Shown in pieces: positions 15,933-23,818 of a DNA stretch of 34,466 nucleotides (the stretch's first letter is position 1; each line of letters opens with the position of its first letter). The stretch comes from JANQKX01 sp039028695. Lineage in GTDB: Bacteria > Pseudomonadota > Alphaproteobacteria > Kiloniellales > Kiloniellaceae. The notes below the pieces were generated by a model that worked only from the letters and a program-made list of their open reading frames with translations, was not told the DNA's origin and did not search any database. Both the position numbers and the translations under genes were made by a program. The stretch is taken from positions 1 through 34,466 of the forward strand of contig JBCCHN010000044.1 of the NCBI GenBank assembly GCA_039028695.1. The letters run 5' to 3'.

Positions 15933-17687
15933 TAATCCGGCCTTCCTCAATCCCTCGGCCAGCTGTTCCCAATCGGCGGCGTTGCGCCATAGCGGACGAT
16001 AACCGCCGGCCAGGCCATCGACGGTGTCTGTCGTAAGGGTGAGCTGGCGGTTGTCGAATTCGCGCTGGCGTTCTTGGACGAAGGCTTTGAGGGCCCTTTG
16101 CGCGTCCGAGTCCCGACCGAGCTGCCCATAGGCTGCGGCTAGGCACGCATAGGCAAAAGCGTTCAACAGGGATCGGCCGGCGAGTACCCGTGGCACCTCT
16201 TCGTAACGTTTAGTAAAAAAACAAGCTTGGCCCAGAACCCAATCGAAGGACGGCGGGTGCAGGGGGTTAAGCCGGATAGCCCTTTGCACCAAGTCATAGG
16301 CTTCTTCGGTTCGGCCGAGCATCAAAAGGCCATAGCCAATCCAAGTCATGGGCTCGGCCTCGAGCGCTACTTTGGCCGCGGCCCGATCGAATTGAGCAGC
16401 GGCATCCTCCCACATCCCCGCACCGATATAGGCAAAGCCCAACTGATCGTCATTGGCAACATCGGCACTGTCTTGTTCGATGGCGAGGCGAGCGTGGCGC
16501 AGGGACAACTCTGCTGATTCGGCGTTGCCCAGCCCCATGAAGATGTCCATGAAATACGTGTCCGCCAAATAGGCATGGGCCTTGGCGTAGTGGGGGTCCA
16601 GTGCTATGGCCCTTTCAAAAAGCTGTCTCGCGGCTAGGGTGTCTTGGATGCTGAAGCTGTCGCGCACCGCCTTGCCTTTCAACAACAGCTCATAAGCCTT
16701 CATGTTATCCGTGCGCTTGCGCGAGGCGCCTTCGGCAACTGCCCTTTCAACGCGGCCGGGCAGGACGCCGACGATCCTTTGGGTTAAGTCGTCTTGGACG
16801 GCGAAGATATCTTCCAGATCCCGGTCATAGCGCTCGGCCCAAAGGTGTTTGCCGGTTTCGGTCTCCAAGAGCTGTACCGTGATCCGAACCCGATTACCGG
16901 CGCGGCGAACACTTCCCTCCACAAGGTAGGGCACACCCAATTTGCGGCCGACCTCTTGGCCGCTGAGAGGCGTTTCCTTGAAATTAAATGAGGCGCTGCG
17001 GGCCACCACATGAAAGGTCCCGAAACGGCCCAACTCCGTCATAACGTCCTCAGTGATGCCGTCGGAGAAATAGTCCTGCTCTCTGTCGCCGCTCATGTTC
17101 TTAAAGGGCAAAACGGCAATTGACGGCTTGCCGGCAAGACCCGGTTCAAGGGGCGTGGCGGCCTCGGTTCGGTACTTGGGCGCCAAGCGATAGACCCGCA
17201 CCGGCTCGGTTAGGTTCTTGAGACGCTGTTCGCCCATATCTTCGAAGATCTTGTTGGATTTACCTTTGACCTGGCGATAAACATCCCCTGAAAGACAAAT
17301 GCCGCCAGCCTCGGCCAGGCCCTCCAGGCGTGCCGCGATATTTACCCCATCGCCGTAGATGTCGTCCCCTTCGATGATGATATCGCCCAAATTGATGCCG
17401 ATGCGAAATCGCAGCTTTTTCGATTCTGGTGTCGCCGCATCGTGTTCGGCCAGACTGTCCTGCCAGGCAGCAGCGCAAGCGACCGCATCCACGACGCTAG
17501 CAAACTCCACCAACAGGCCATCCCCCATGAGTTTGACGATCCGTCCCCTGTGGCTGACCAGCAATGGCTCGATAAGGTCCCTGCGCAATGCCGTCATACG
17601 CCGCAAGGTTCCGGCCTCATCGGCCTCCATGAGTGCCGAGTATCCCACCACATCGGCGGCCAAGATGGCGGCAAGTTTGCGTTCCAA
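15924..17687 (-). CDS. Class III adenylate cyclase with TolB-like domain and TPR region
   Basis: This 587-residue protein has three parts. Residues 1-170 form a class III nucleotidyl cyclase catalytic domain: metal Asp residues D12 (AADVVGYS) and D56 (LMGDGLLVEF), a purine-side Lys at K52, and the transition-state pair N116 and R120 (DGVNIAARLEG). Residues 187-325 form a TolB-like/FlgO-type domain (PSIAVLPFKNMSGD, DYFSDGITEDVMTEL, YLVEGSVRR, LWAERYDR). Residues about 340-560 are TPR-like helices. This is a common alphaproteobacterial and rhizobial architecture and should make cAMP in response to a partner bound by the TPRs. There is no membrane segment. The TTG start at 17687 is supported by AAGGGGAG seven bases upstream. 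The stop lies inside the 16-bp tandem array. The gene is divergent from the homocysteine methyltransferase operon. Confidence 0.9.
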   Translation of the reverse strand: MERKLAAILAADVVGYSALMEADEAGTLRRMTALRRDLIEPLLVSHRGRIVKLMGDGLLVEFASVVDAVACAAAWQDSLAEHDAATPESKKLRFRIGINLGDIIIEGDDIYGDGVNIAARLEGLAEAGGICLSGDVYRQVKGKSNKIFEDMGEQRLKNLTEPVRVYRLAPKYRTEAATPLEPGLAGKPSIAVLPFKNMSGDREQDYFSDGITEDVMTELGRFGTFHVVARSASFNFKETPLSGQEVGRKLGVPYLVEGSVRRAGNRVRITVQLLETETGKHLWAERYDRDLEDIFAVQDDLTQRIVGVLPGRVERAVAEGASRKRTDNMKAYELLLKGKAVRDSFSIQDTLAARQLFERAIALDPHYAKAHAYLADTYFMDIFMGLGNAESAELSLRHARLAIEQDSADVANDDQLGFAYIGAGMWEDAAAQFDRAAAKVALEAEPMTWIGYGLLMLGRTEEAYDLVQRAIRLNPLHPPSFDWVLGQACFFTKRYEEVPRVLAGRSLLNAFAYACLAAAYGQLGRDSDAQRALKAFVQERQREFDNRQLTLTTDTVDGLAGGYRPLWRNAADWEQLAEGLRKAGLRG

Positions 17688-17879
17688 AAGAAAGCTCCCC
17701 TTCCTATCGCCCAGGTATAACGCCTTGTAAGGTGAGAATCCATGGCAGGCCGGCGATCATTTCACCGCAAGGGGCTCTGGTTCCCCGCATGGGGCTCTGC
17801 CGGCGCTTTTTCGAATTGACCAATTTCTGATCTGCCGTATCGTTCACTCCAAGAAGGAAGGGCTGTGAAAGGACCGATC

Positions 17880-18779
17880 ATGACCCGTTACGAAAAAATG
17901 ATGGGGCGTTTGGCGGCCGGCGAGCGGATCTTGATCGATGGGGCCACGGGGACCGAGATTGAGCGGCGCGGGGTTCCCATGCTGGACGATGCCTGGAACG
18001 GGGGCGGAGCGCTCAGTCATCCGAACATCCTGCGCCAGGTTCATGAGGACTATTTGCGGGTCGGCGCCGAGATCGTTATCTCCAACACCTTTGCCACCTC
18101 GCGCCACGCCCTGGCCGATGCGGGCGAGGCGGCGCATTTCGAGGCTTATAACCGGCGTGGGGTTGAACTGGCCAAGGAAGCCCGGGACCGGGCCGGGCGG
18201 CCCGATGCTCTGGTGGCCGGCGGGATTTCCTATTGGTCTTGGTCCGGCAAGCATCCGGCACTCGATACCTTGCGCGACGGCGTCACGGAGCAAGCTGGCT
18301 TCATGGTCGATGCGGGTGCCGACCTTTTGATGCTCGAGATGATGGTGGATTTGGAGCGCCTGATGCTCACTCTGGAAGCCGCGCGCACCAGCGGCTTGCC
18401 GGTCTGGGTCGGTTTGAGCTGTAAAGCGGATGCGTCAGGAAAGATGATTCTCTGGCGCGGCGATCCCTTGGACCGGGTGTTGGGCAAGCTGCAAGACCTG
18501 GACGTGCCCCAGGTCAGCATCATGCACAGCGAGGTCGAATATGTATCAGGTTGTCTGGAAGTTATTGAACAAAACTGGGCCGGGCCGGTGGGTGTCTATG
18601 CCCACTCGGCTCGTTGGGTAGAACACAAGTGCATTTTCGACGATACCATTTCGCCCGCCGCCTATGCCAATTATGCTCGCTCTTGGCTGGACCGGGGTGC
18701 GCAGATGATCGGCGGCTGTTGCGGGATGGGCGTGAACCACATCGCGGCCCTAAAGCAAATGATGACCTTAAGGAAATGA
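17880..18779 (+). CDS. Homocysteine S-methyltransferase family protein
   Basis: This 299-residue (beta/alpha)8 protein has the family start ILIDGATGTEIERRG, the GAEIVISNTFATSRH segment, a first zinc Cys in WVGLSCKA and the C-terminal paired Cys in MIGGCCGMG, the three thiolates that hold catalytic Zn. Relatives such as MmuM move a methyl group from S-methylmethionine or a similar donor to homocysteine to give methionine. The actual donor is unknown here, and the protein lacks the cobalamin modules of MetH. Two starts are possible: the ATG at 17880 (AAAGGA at 6 nt, chosen) and a GTG at 17865 (AAGGAAGGG very close). A GST gene follows 28 bp downstream and is probably co-transcribed. Confidence 0.87.
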   Translation: MTRYEKMMGRLAAGERILIDGATGTEIERRGVPMLDDAWNGGGALSHPNILRQVHEDYLRVGAEIVISNTFATSRHALADAGEAAHFEAYNRRGVELAKEARDRAGRPDALVAGGISYWSWSGKHPALDTLRDGVTEQAGFMVDAGADLLMLEMMVDLERLMLTLEAARTSGLPVWVGLSCKADASGKMILWRGDPLDRVLGKLQDLDVPQVSIMHSEVEYVSGCLEVIEQNWAGPVGVYAHSARWVEHKCIFDDTISPAAYANYARSWLDRGAQMIGGCCGMGVNHIAALKQMMTLRK

Positions 18780-18807
18780 TCGACAAAACGAGAAGGGGAT
18801 CGAAAGC

Positions 18808-19470
18808 GTGACCTACCAACTCTATTACGCATCGGGTAGCGCGGCCATGGGCGTGCGGGTTCTGTTGGAGGAAATCGGCGCGCCCTACGAGCTGATCCAA
18901 ACCACCATCGACATGGACAAGCCCCGACCGCCCGAGCAACTGGCGCTCAATCCCAATGGCTGGGTACCCGTATTGATCTGGGAGGAAGAGGGGACACAGC
19001 GCTCCATGTACGAATGTGCCGCCATCACGGTTTTCCTGTGCGACCGCCATGCGCAGGCCGGTCTGGCGCCGCCGGTGGACGGGCCGACGCGGGGCCTCTT
19101 CCTGCAGACGCTGGTCTATTTTTCCAACTCGGTGCAGAACGCCTTTCAGCTCGATTACTACCCGGACCGCTTCGCCGATATCCCGGCCGACGAGGCCAGC
19201 GCCCAGCGGCGCGGCCTGCGGCGTCTGCGCGAGACTTGGCAGGTGATCGACGATCAGATCGGCGCCAACCGCTGGGTCCTGGGGGAGAACTTTAGCGCCG
19301 CGGATATTTATCTATTCATGTTGACCACCTGGCTGGCCCCAGAGCGTGGTCAACCGACCCTTTCCGATTTCCCTAATGTGGAGCGTATCGCCCTGGCCGT
19401 CATGGAGCGGCCCAGCATCCAAAAGGTCTATGAGGACTGGATTGCGAGCTATGAGGGCGGGCAAAGCTAG
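18808..19470 (+). CDS. Glutathione S-transferase
   Basis: This 220-residue protein has a thioredoxin-fold N-terminal domain (YQLYYASGSAAMGVRVLLEE, then NPNGWVPVL with the cis-Pro, and MYECAAITVFLCD at the glutathione gamma-Glu site, where Glu precedes Cys). Its all-helical C-terminal domain contains the N-capping motif GENFSAADIYLFM. It conjugates or reduces substrates using glutathione. Bacterial members of this type act in detoxification or in ring cleavage and isomerisation, and the substrate is not predictable. The GTG at 18808 has AAGGGG upstream. It forms an operon with the homocysteine methyltransferase gene. The stop region reads GCTAGGCTAGG, a 5-bp duplication of the stop context. 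Confidence 0.87.
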   Translation: MTYQLYYASGSAAMGVRVLLEEIGAPYELIQTTIDMDKPRPPEQLALNPNGWVPVLIWEEEGTQRSMYECAAITVFLCDRHAQAGLAPPVDGPTRGLFLQTLVYFSNSVQNAFQLDYYPDRFADIPADEASAQRRGLRRLRETWQVIDDQIGANRWVLGENFSAADIYLFMLTTWLAPERGQPTLSDFPNVERIALAVMERPSIQKVYEDWIASYEGGQS

Positions 19471-19508
19471 GCTAGGGAAATTGTCCCCGAAAGAGATCTC
19501 CCCGGAGC

Positions 19509-19832
19509 CTACTGTGCGCAGAGATCCGGTGTCTCGCTCATGAAGTTCATGGTGGCGCCCACTTGGTCCTGGGGCATCTGTGACATGAGGCTGTTCATGG
19601 TGGCACTGTCATTGCTGACCATGGAAAACAGCAGGCGCTGTTGGTCCTCGTTCAGCATGTCCGCGACCCGCTCGCGCACGCAAGCGCAGCCCGCGTCCCC
19701 CAACTGAAGCTGCTCATGACACTTAGCTTCCAGATCTTCGATCAGGTCGGCCTGGGCGGCAGTCGAGGTGATGGTCAAGGCGATCGCGGCGCCGGTAAAA
19801 ACGATGGCGCTTGTTGAAAAGAATCTGCGCAT
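19509..19832 (-). CDS. Small secreted cysteine-containing protein
   Basis: This 107-residue protein starts with a clear Sec signal peptide (RRF, then a hydrophobic core FSTSAIVFTGAAIALTIT, cleavage likely after an A-x-A near AAQA, residue 28). The mature part is helical and acidic, with four Cys residues (C38, C49, C51, C105) including a CACVRERV motif, and a Met/Gln-rich middle. I do not recognise the family. Similar small periplasmic proteins are common in alphaproteobacteria, with unknown function. The ATG at 19832 has GGGGAGA six bases upstream. It is convergent with the GST gene. Confidence 0.7.
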   Translation of the reverse strand: MRRFFSTSAIVFTGAAIALTITSTAAQADLIEDLEAKCHEQLQLGDAGCACVRERVADMLNEDQQRLLFSMVSNDSATMNSLMSQMPQDQVGATMNFMSETPDLCAQ

Positions 19833-19888
19833 TTTGTTCTCCCCATTGGTGAGGTAAGCCGCCGTTATGTCACCGACGGCACCTTTTC

Positions 19889-20335
19889 TTATCGATTATC
19901 TTTTCGGGACTCTAACAGCCTTTCCCCCTTTTGGGCAGCGTCCTGAAGGCCCTTGGCATGTTTTGGCAGTGTGTCGGCGACACTCACCCACGGCAAGTGC
20001 TCCGACCAATAGATGTGGGCCGTCGGTCTGTATGCTGCCAGGTCGTCCAGGGTGACGGCGTAAAGGTGGGTCTCTTCTGGAAGGACCTCGGTCTCAAAGG
20101 ACAAGGGCGATCCGCAGGCGCTGCAAAAGCTACGCGTCACCCCGGGCGAGGAGCTGTAACACCTGCGCGGCCCGGCCCAGACCACGGTCTCCCTGTTTAC
20201 CCCGAACCAGCTCACATAGTCCGAGGACGCGGCGCGCCGGCAATCCTCGCAGTGGCATAAGGCGGCCCATAACACCGACCCTTCGGCCCGCCAGCTCACC
20301 GCCCTGCAAAAACATCGCCCCGATAGGCTCGCCAT
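19889..20335 (-). CDS. GFA/CENP-V domain protein
   Basis: This 148-residue protein matches the glutathione-dependent formaldehyde-activating (GFA) fold. All the zinc Cys positions are visible: C8-x-C10, the C27-x-C29-x-x-C32 cluster in CHCEDCRR, and C71-x-x-C74 in FCSACGSPL. The family's later ETHLYAVTLDD and HIYWSEHLPWV segments are also present. Despite the name, most members have no proven enzyme activity, and the founding Gfa enzyme promotes S-hydroxymethylglutathione formation. The ATG at 20335 is preceded by AAGGAGGC at 6 nt, a very strong site. The gene stands alone between the secreted protein gene and the toxin-antitoxin operon, from which it is divergent. Confidence 0.86.
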   Translation of the reverse strand: MASLSGRCFCRAVSWRAEGSVLWAALCHCEDCRRAASSDYVSWFGVNRETVVWAGPRRCYSSSPGVTRSFCSACGSPLSFETEVLPEETHLYAVTLDDLAAYRPTAHIYWSEHLPWVSVADTLPKHAKGLQDAAQKGERLLESRKDNR

Positions 20336-20518
20336 TCGATGCCTCCTTATGCTGCGCAGCTTCGATTTGGGCCCAGGCTAACACATGCCCCCAGCGCCCG
20401 CGATCATCGATTAACCGGGTTTGCCGCAGCATCAGCCCAGGGCCGGCAGCAATCAAAAAGGGCCGGGCGTCTTATTGATATTCCATAAAAATTTCTTAAA
20501 TGGATAATTGTGAAATTT

Positions 20519-20547
20519 TTCTGTAATATGATGGCATGATTACAGAA
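20519..20547 (+). promoter_or_regulatory. Palindromic operator in the promoter of the Xre-RES operon
   Basis: TTCTGTAAT (20519-20527) and ATTACAGAA (20539-20547) form a perfect 9-bp inverted repeat with an 11-bp spacer, 45-73 bp before the antitoxin start. The flanking DNA (20470-20530) is very AT-rich, and TAATAT at 20524-20529 could be the -10 element inside the operator. Autorepression by the Xre protein is the expected role, by analogy with this class of toxin-antitoxin operon. Confidence 0.65.
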
Positions 20548-20591
20548 TGACGCCCTGATCGTGGGTAGGGGCGGACAAGAGGACCTGAAAA

Positions 20592-20963
20592 ATGACTGAC
20601 CAAGCAATAGGGAACGCGGCTTTTAAGGAAACCGCCGTCTCGCGACTCATTGAGGGTCTAAAGGTCTATGGCGGCCTCAAAGGTCGGGATATTGCCAATA
20701 TTCTCGGTGTCTCGCCGCCGACTGTATCTCGATGGAGCAAGGGCGACGGCGGCCCCACGATAGCGCGGCAAACCGCCATGGCCGAATTGCGCTGGGTGGC
20801 GGAACGTCTGGCTGATTTTTACGAACCCGATGAGGCGCGCTTGTGGCTTCAATCGCCCCATCCCCAACTTCATGGCGAGCGGCCCTATGAACTCATCAAT
20901 CAGGGCCGGACCAGCGAGGTTCTAGAGATTTTGGAGCGCCTGGATAGCGGGGTGTACCTCTAG
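20592..20963 (+). CDS. Xre/MbcA/ParS-type antitoxin
   Basis: This 123-residue antitoxin has a central helix-turn-helix (GRDIANILGVSPPTVSRW, residues about 31-48) that should bind the operator. Its C-terminal MbcA/ParS/Xre toxin-binding region has ERLADFYEPDEARLWL, followed by the typical ending HGERPYELINQGRTSEVLEI. In this family the C-terminus plugs the active site of the cognate RES toxin. The start codon has AGAGGA about 8-9 nt upstream. The RES gene begins only 2 bp after the stop, so the two are translated together. This is a complete, intact pair. Confidence 0.93.
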   Translation: MTDQAIGNAAFKETAVSRLIEGLKVYGGLKGRDIANILGVSPPTVSRWSKGDGGPTIARQTAMAELRWVAERLADFYEPDEARLWLQSPHPQLHGERPYELINQGRTSEVLEILERLDSGVYL

Positions 20964-20965
20964 GC

Positions 20966-21529
20966 ATGGCCTGGTCGCACCAAGGCCACGATTTCAAGCT
21001 GTTGGATCTTTTGGGCGACCTGGAGGGGACGCCCTTCAGCGGGCGGGTCTGGAGGGCCGTGCGCAAGGGGCGGTCGGTAATCGACGGATCTCGTGGATCG
21101 GGCCGATGGAACACCCGCGAGCAGGCTGTTCTCTACGGCGCCTTGGAGGCCGATGGGGCTATCGCTGAAATGCATCATCATATGAGTTTGGGCCAATCTG
21201 TCTTTCCATCCAGATTGCAACACAGCCTCTATGAATTGGATGTTGTCGCGCAAAATACGCTTACCTTTGCTGATCTGACCCAGTTGGAATCACTCGGGGT
21301 CGATCCAGCCAGATATAAAGAAATGCTCTACAGTCGGACTCAAGAGGTCGGTGCCGCCGCCGCCTTCTTAGGCTTCGATGGCTTGATCACGCCAAGCGCC
21401 CGTTGGGACTGCAAGAACATTGTCCTCTTTTTGGATAACTATGAAATCGAGGGGCTGACCGTTATCGGCGAAAGGGACATAAACTGGAAAAACTGGATTG
21501 CTGAACATCGCCTAAAAAACCGCGGATAG
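20966..21529 (+). CDS. RES-domain toxin (NAD+-degrading)
   Basis: This 187-residue protein carries the RES fold, related to ADP-ribosyltransferases. The three naming residues are present: R30 in RVWRA, E68 in AIAEMHHH and S144 in TPSARWD. Y57 (AVLYGAL) and the terminal DCKNIVLF strand are also present. Characterised RES toxins (MbcT and related) deplete NAD+ by phosphorolysis or hydrolysis and arrest growth until the Xre antitoxin blocks them. All catalytic positions look intact, so an active toxin is expected. It is translationally coupled to the antitoxin gene, whose stop is 2 bp away. A convergent transporter gene follows. Confidence 0.93.
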   Translation: MAWSHQGHDFKLLDLLGDLEGTPFSGRVWRAVRKGRSVIDGSRGSGRWNTREQAVLYGALEADGAIAEMHHHMSLGQSVFPSRLQHSLYELDVVAQNTLTFADLTQLESLGVDPARYKEMLYSRTQEVGAAAAFLGFDGLITPSARWDCKNIVLFLDNYEIEGLTVIGERDINWKNWIAEHRLKNRG

Positions 21530-21593
21530 GCACCGATCGTAAAAGCCAAAGCGCTTTCCAAAAACTCCTGTTTCACCCGCTGTGTTACCTTCC

Positions 21594-22529
21594 CTAGCCC
21601 CCATTCCCACCCGTCGCTGCCTTGACCGCGCCTGTGGCAGCGAGGAGGGAGCCGGTGAAGTAGAGGGCCAGGCCGGCCAAGGTGACGCTGGAATAGTCGA
21701 CCCGGCCTTCCAGCAGTTGCAGGGCGAAAATGACGAAGGGGCCTAACGCGGTCAGGGCCGACAGGGTCAGGGTGGAGATCAGGGCCACCGCCCGCTGCAG
21801 GGCATAGAGGGGCGGCAGGGTCAAAAGCAGGCCCAGGCCGACGAACAGGGCGATCTGTGAGGGGGGCAGGGTCTCCTTATAATCCAAGCCGGCAGCGGCG
21901 CAGGCTCCAGCCACCAGCACATAAAGGGGTAAGCGCAGGCCCAAGACGGCGCCCGGCCCCACGCCGGCCCTGTCCAGGCGTTGGGAAAAGACCAAGACCA
22001 GGGTGAAAAAGATCCCATCGGTAACGGCCAGCAAAACCCCGGACAGGCCGGCGGCCCAGCCGCCCCGCACAAAACCCGAAAGGCCCAACATGGTGATGGC
22101 TGCCAGGAAAATCACTCCGGCAAAAAGCAACAGGTTGCCCATGGCCTCGGCCCGGTTGCGCATGCCTTCGCCCTCGGCGATCCCGCAGCGGTAAAGGACA
22201 TAGGTGGTCACCGGCATGACCCCGGAGGAGATCGTGTAGGTCACCGCCGGTTCCACCAGTTGGACCGAGGCCAAATAGGCGCCCAGCGCACAAACGGCAC
22301 AGAGATTGACCCCGATCAAGGCCCGCGGCTGGCCGATGGCGGCGCGCAACTGCTCGGGCCGGGTGGCCGCGGTCCAGCCTACGAACAGAAGGATCGTCAG
22401 ACCGAAAACCAGGAATCCGAAGAGCCAGGCACTCATGCGCTGGAACAACCCGCCGAAAAAGACGAACTGACCTGCTTCCAAGGTGACAAAGAGCAGGGCA
22501 AGAAAAACGCCCACGACGGCTTTATTCAT
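21594..22529 (-). CDS. EamA/DMT-family transporter (first of two paralogs)
   Basis: This 311-residue protein has ten predicted membrane helices arranged as two EamA repeats, the pattern of metabolite or amino-acid exporters. The start is the ATG at 22529 (MNKAVVGVFLALLFVTLEAGQ). The frame continues 80 codons upstream but without transporter features. It is a clear paralog of the transporter at 33524: both share VTLEA(G/A)Q followed by VFFGG, VEPAV, ITMLG(L/Q)SGFVRG, SQRLDR.GV and L(L/V)EGRVDY. Substrate unknown. The remains of an AraC-type regulator lie divergently upstream, suggesting it was once controlled by that protein. Confidence 0.85.
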   Translation of the reverse strand: MNKAVVGVFLALLFVTLEAGQFVFFGGLFQRMSAWLFGFLVFGLTILLFVGWTAATRPEQLRAAIGQPRALIGVNLCAVCALGAYLASVQLVEPAVTYTISSGVMPVTTYVLYRCGIAEGEGMRNRAEAMGNLLLFAGVIFLAAITMLGLSGFVRGGWAAGLSGVLLAVTDGIFFTLVLVFSQRLDRAGVGPGAVLGLRLPLYVLVAGACAAAGLDYKETLPPSQIALFVGLGLLLTLPPLYALQRAVALISTLTLSALTALGPFVIFALQLLEGRVDYSSVTLAGLALYFTGSLLAATGAVKAATGGNGG

Positions 22530-22605
22530 GACTGCATACCCCCAACGCTCGACAGCCCCGATAAGCAATTCCCGGTGCGCCGCTTGCCTAACTATGAACC
22601 GGTAA

Positions 22606-22992
22606 GACCAAACCGGGCTATCGGAAATCCGACACGGCGCCCCTTTTTTCATTGGACAAGAACGCTCGTCCCCAGATAACGGCGATATTGACATCAGCGC
22701 GGCGCTGGGCACGCGCTTTTGCGCGGTCAGCATCGGGGCCGCCGCCTTCGAGCCGTTTTCCCACGCCATTGCCGATGGGGATGGCGACGCCCGTCAAATC
22801 GCGCGGACCTCGGGCCGAGATGTGCTCAGTCCCCTTACCTTGGTGCGACAGTTTGGGGTGTTGCGGCGACAGTTGGAAAACGTCTTTCGGGTGCGTTTGG
22901 ATGTGAGCCCGGCGGAATACCTCTGGGTGACAAAAAACTCAATCGTCTCCGATCGGCCTTCTTGGAAGGGAAAAATTAGGGAAATAGTATAG
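22606..22992 (+). pseudogene. Remnant of an AraC-family (GlxA-like) regulator
   Basis: This open frame follows a stop at 22603 and has no ATG, and its first GTG is at 22822. The part from about 22834 to 22923 reads LTLVRQFGVLRRQLENVF and then RVRLDVSPAEYLW. This closely resembles the second helix-turn-helix of AraC/GlxA regulators (normally ...GVSRRQLERLFRRHLGVSPAEYL...). The preceding FCAVSIGAAAFEPFSHAIADG weakly recalls the GlxA DJ-1-like segment (CSVCTGAFVLAEAGLLDG). If so, most of the N-terminal domain and the DNA-binding first helix have been deleted, and the C-terminal end is lost after SIVSD. It is divergent from the EamA gene. Confidence 0.5.
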
Positions 22993-23126
22993 GCGATACT
23001 GCAGCGGATTTAGCCATTTGGCATTTGAGGCGAATAGCGCAGAACAATCGCCGCCAGTTCGGCAAGTTGCCGTCCCAGACTCGTCATTCAAATCGGTGAC
23101 AGGGCGTATTCGTTCGCTGGATCGAG

Positions 23127-23196
23127 GTTCATTTCAGGCTCTTTATTTCAGGCTCTCTATTCCGGGCTCTTTATTTCAGGCTATTTATTTCAGGCC
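23127..23196 (-). repeat. Tandem array 5 x 14 bp at the stop codon of the DUF1330 gene
   Basis: On the minus strand the units, from the gene outward, are GGCCTGAAATAAAT, AGCCTGAAATAAAG, AGCCCGGAATAGAG, AGCCTGAAATAAAG and AGCCTGAAATGAAC. The first encodes the final Gly-Leu-Lys and the stop TAA (23185-23187). The rest are downstream copies of that sequence. Confidence 0.93.
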
Positions 23197-23478
23197 TTCC
23201 ACGAGGACCAAATTGGCTTGGGCCGAGCGGTGGCGGTGTTCGGCCAAAGCCTGATAGTCCGGATCGTTGTACCAGGCGCGGGCCCTTTCCAGATCGGGAA
23301 ACTTCATGATTACAGTACGCGGATAGGCCCAGGTACCCTCCAAAACCTCGGTGGCGCCCCGCGATGTGGCCATCAGCTCCCCACCATGGCGCTCAAAAAT
23401 CGGCATGAATCCGGCCAGATAGCCCTGATAGGCGTCGGGATCGTTGATGCGGATCTGGGCAATCATAAAAGCGCTCAT
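23185..23478 (-). CDS. DUF1330 family protein
   Basis: This 97-residue dimeric alpha/beta (ferredoxin-like) protein has the DUF1330 hallmarks: IAQIRINDPDAYQGYLAG, GGELMATSRGATEVLEG, and the central VIMKFPDLERARAWYNDPDYQ followed by R(H)RSAQANLVLVEG. The family is widespread, with no assigned reaction. Its members often sit beside LysR or oxidoreductase genes, as here. The ATG has AAAGGAAA about 8 nt upstream. Transcription is divergent from the LysR gene at 23819. The coding sequence ends inside a 14-bp tandem array derived from its own last codons. Confidence 0.85.
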   Translation of the reverse strand: MSAFMIAQIRINDPDAYQGYLAGFMPIFERHGGELMATSRGATEVLEGTWAYPRTVIMKFPDLERARAWYNDPDYQALAEHRHRSAQANLVLVEGLK

Positions 23479-23818
23479 GGCCGGTTTCCTTTCACGGAAG
23501 AGGGCGGTGTCATCGATCCGTAATCATAAATCAACAAGAATTTGAAAGAAAATGGCCAACTCCGTATAATTATCATTCAATTTTGCATAATTTGTGCCAA
23601 GAGGCAGCATTGACTGGGGATTGCCAGGTTATGACGCGGCGCTTTGGGGCCTTAGCAATTGAGGGTGCCGACGCGGTTCGGGCGGCTGAAGCGGCGAGGA
23701 TCTCCAGGCAATTGAGGATGCCGATGGAGTCGCGGTTTTTGAATAGATTGGGAAGGTTAGGCCGCCGCGGTGCTTTCGGGCTACCCCGGAGCGCCGCCAG
23801 CGGCGGAGGAAGCAGGCT
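23479..23818. other. Divergent intergenic region between DUF1330 and LysR genes
   Basis: About 340 bp. The part near the DUF1330 gene (23525-23600) is AT-rich and should hold its promoter and possibly the LysR binding site, but I see no clean T-N11-A palindrome. The remainder is GC-rich with no credible gene. Confidence 0.35.

Noticed and set aside
21981..22679. 232-residue plus-strand frame opposite the EamA gene
   Set aside because: Very polar Gly/Gln/Asp/His-rich composition, typical of the complement of a membrane-protein gene.
23127..23196. CRISPR-like appearance of the short tandem arrays
   Set aside because: There are no spacers, the units are contiguous and only 13-16 bp long, and no cas genes are present.
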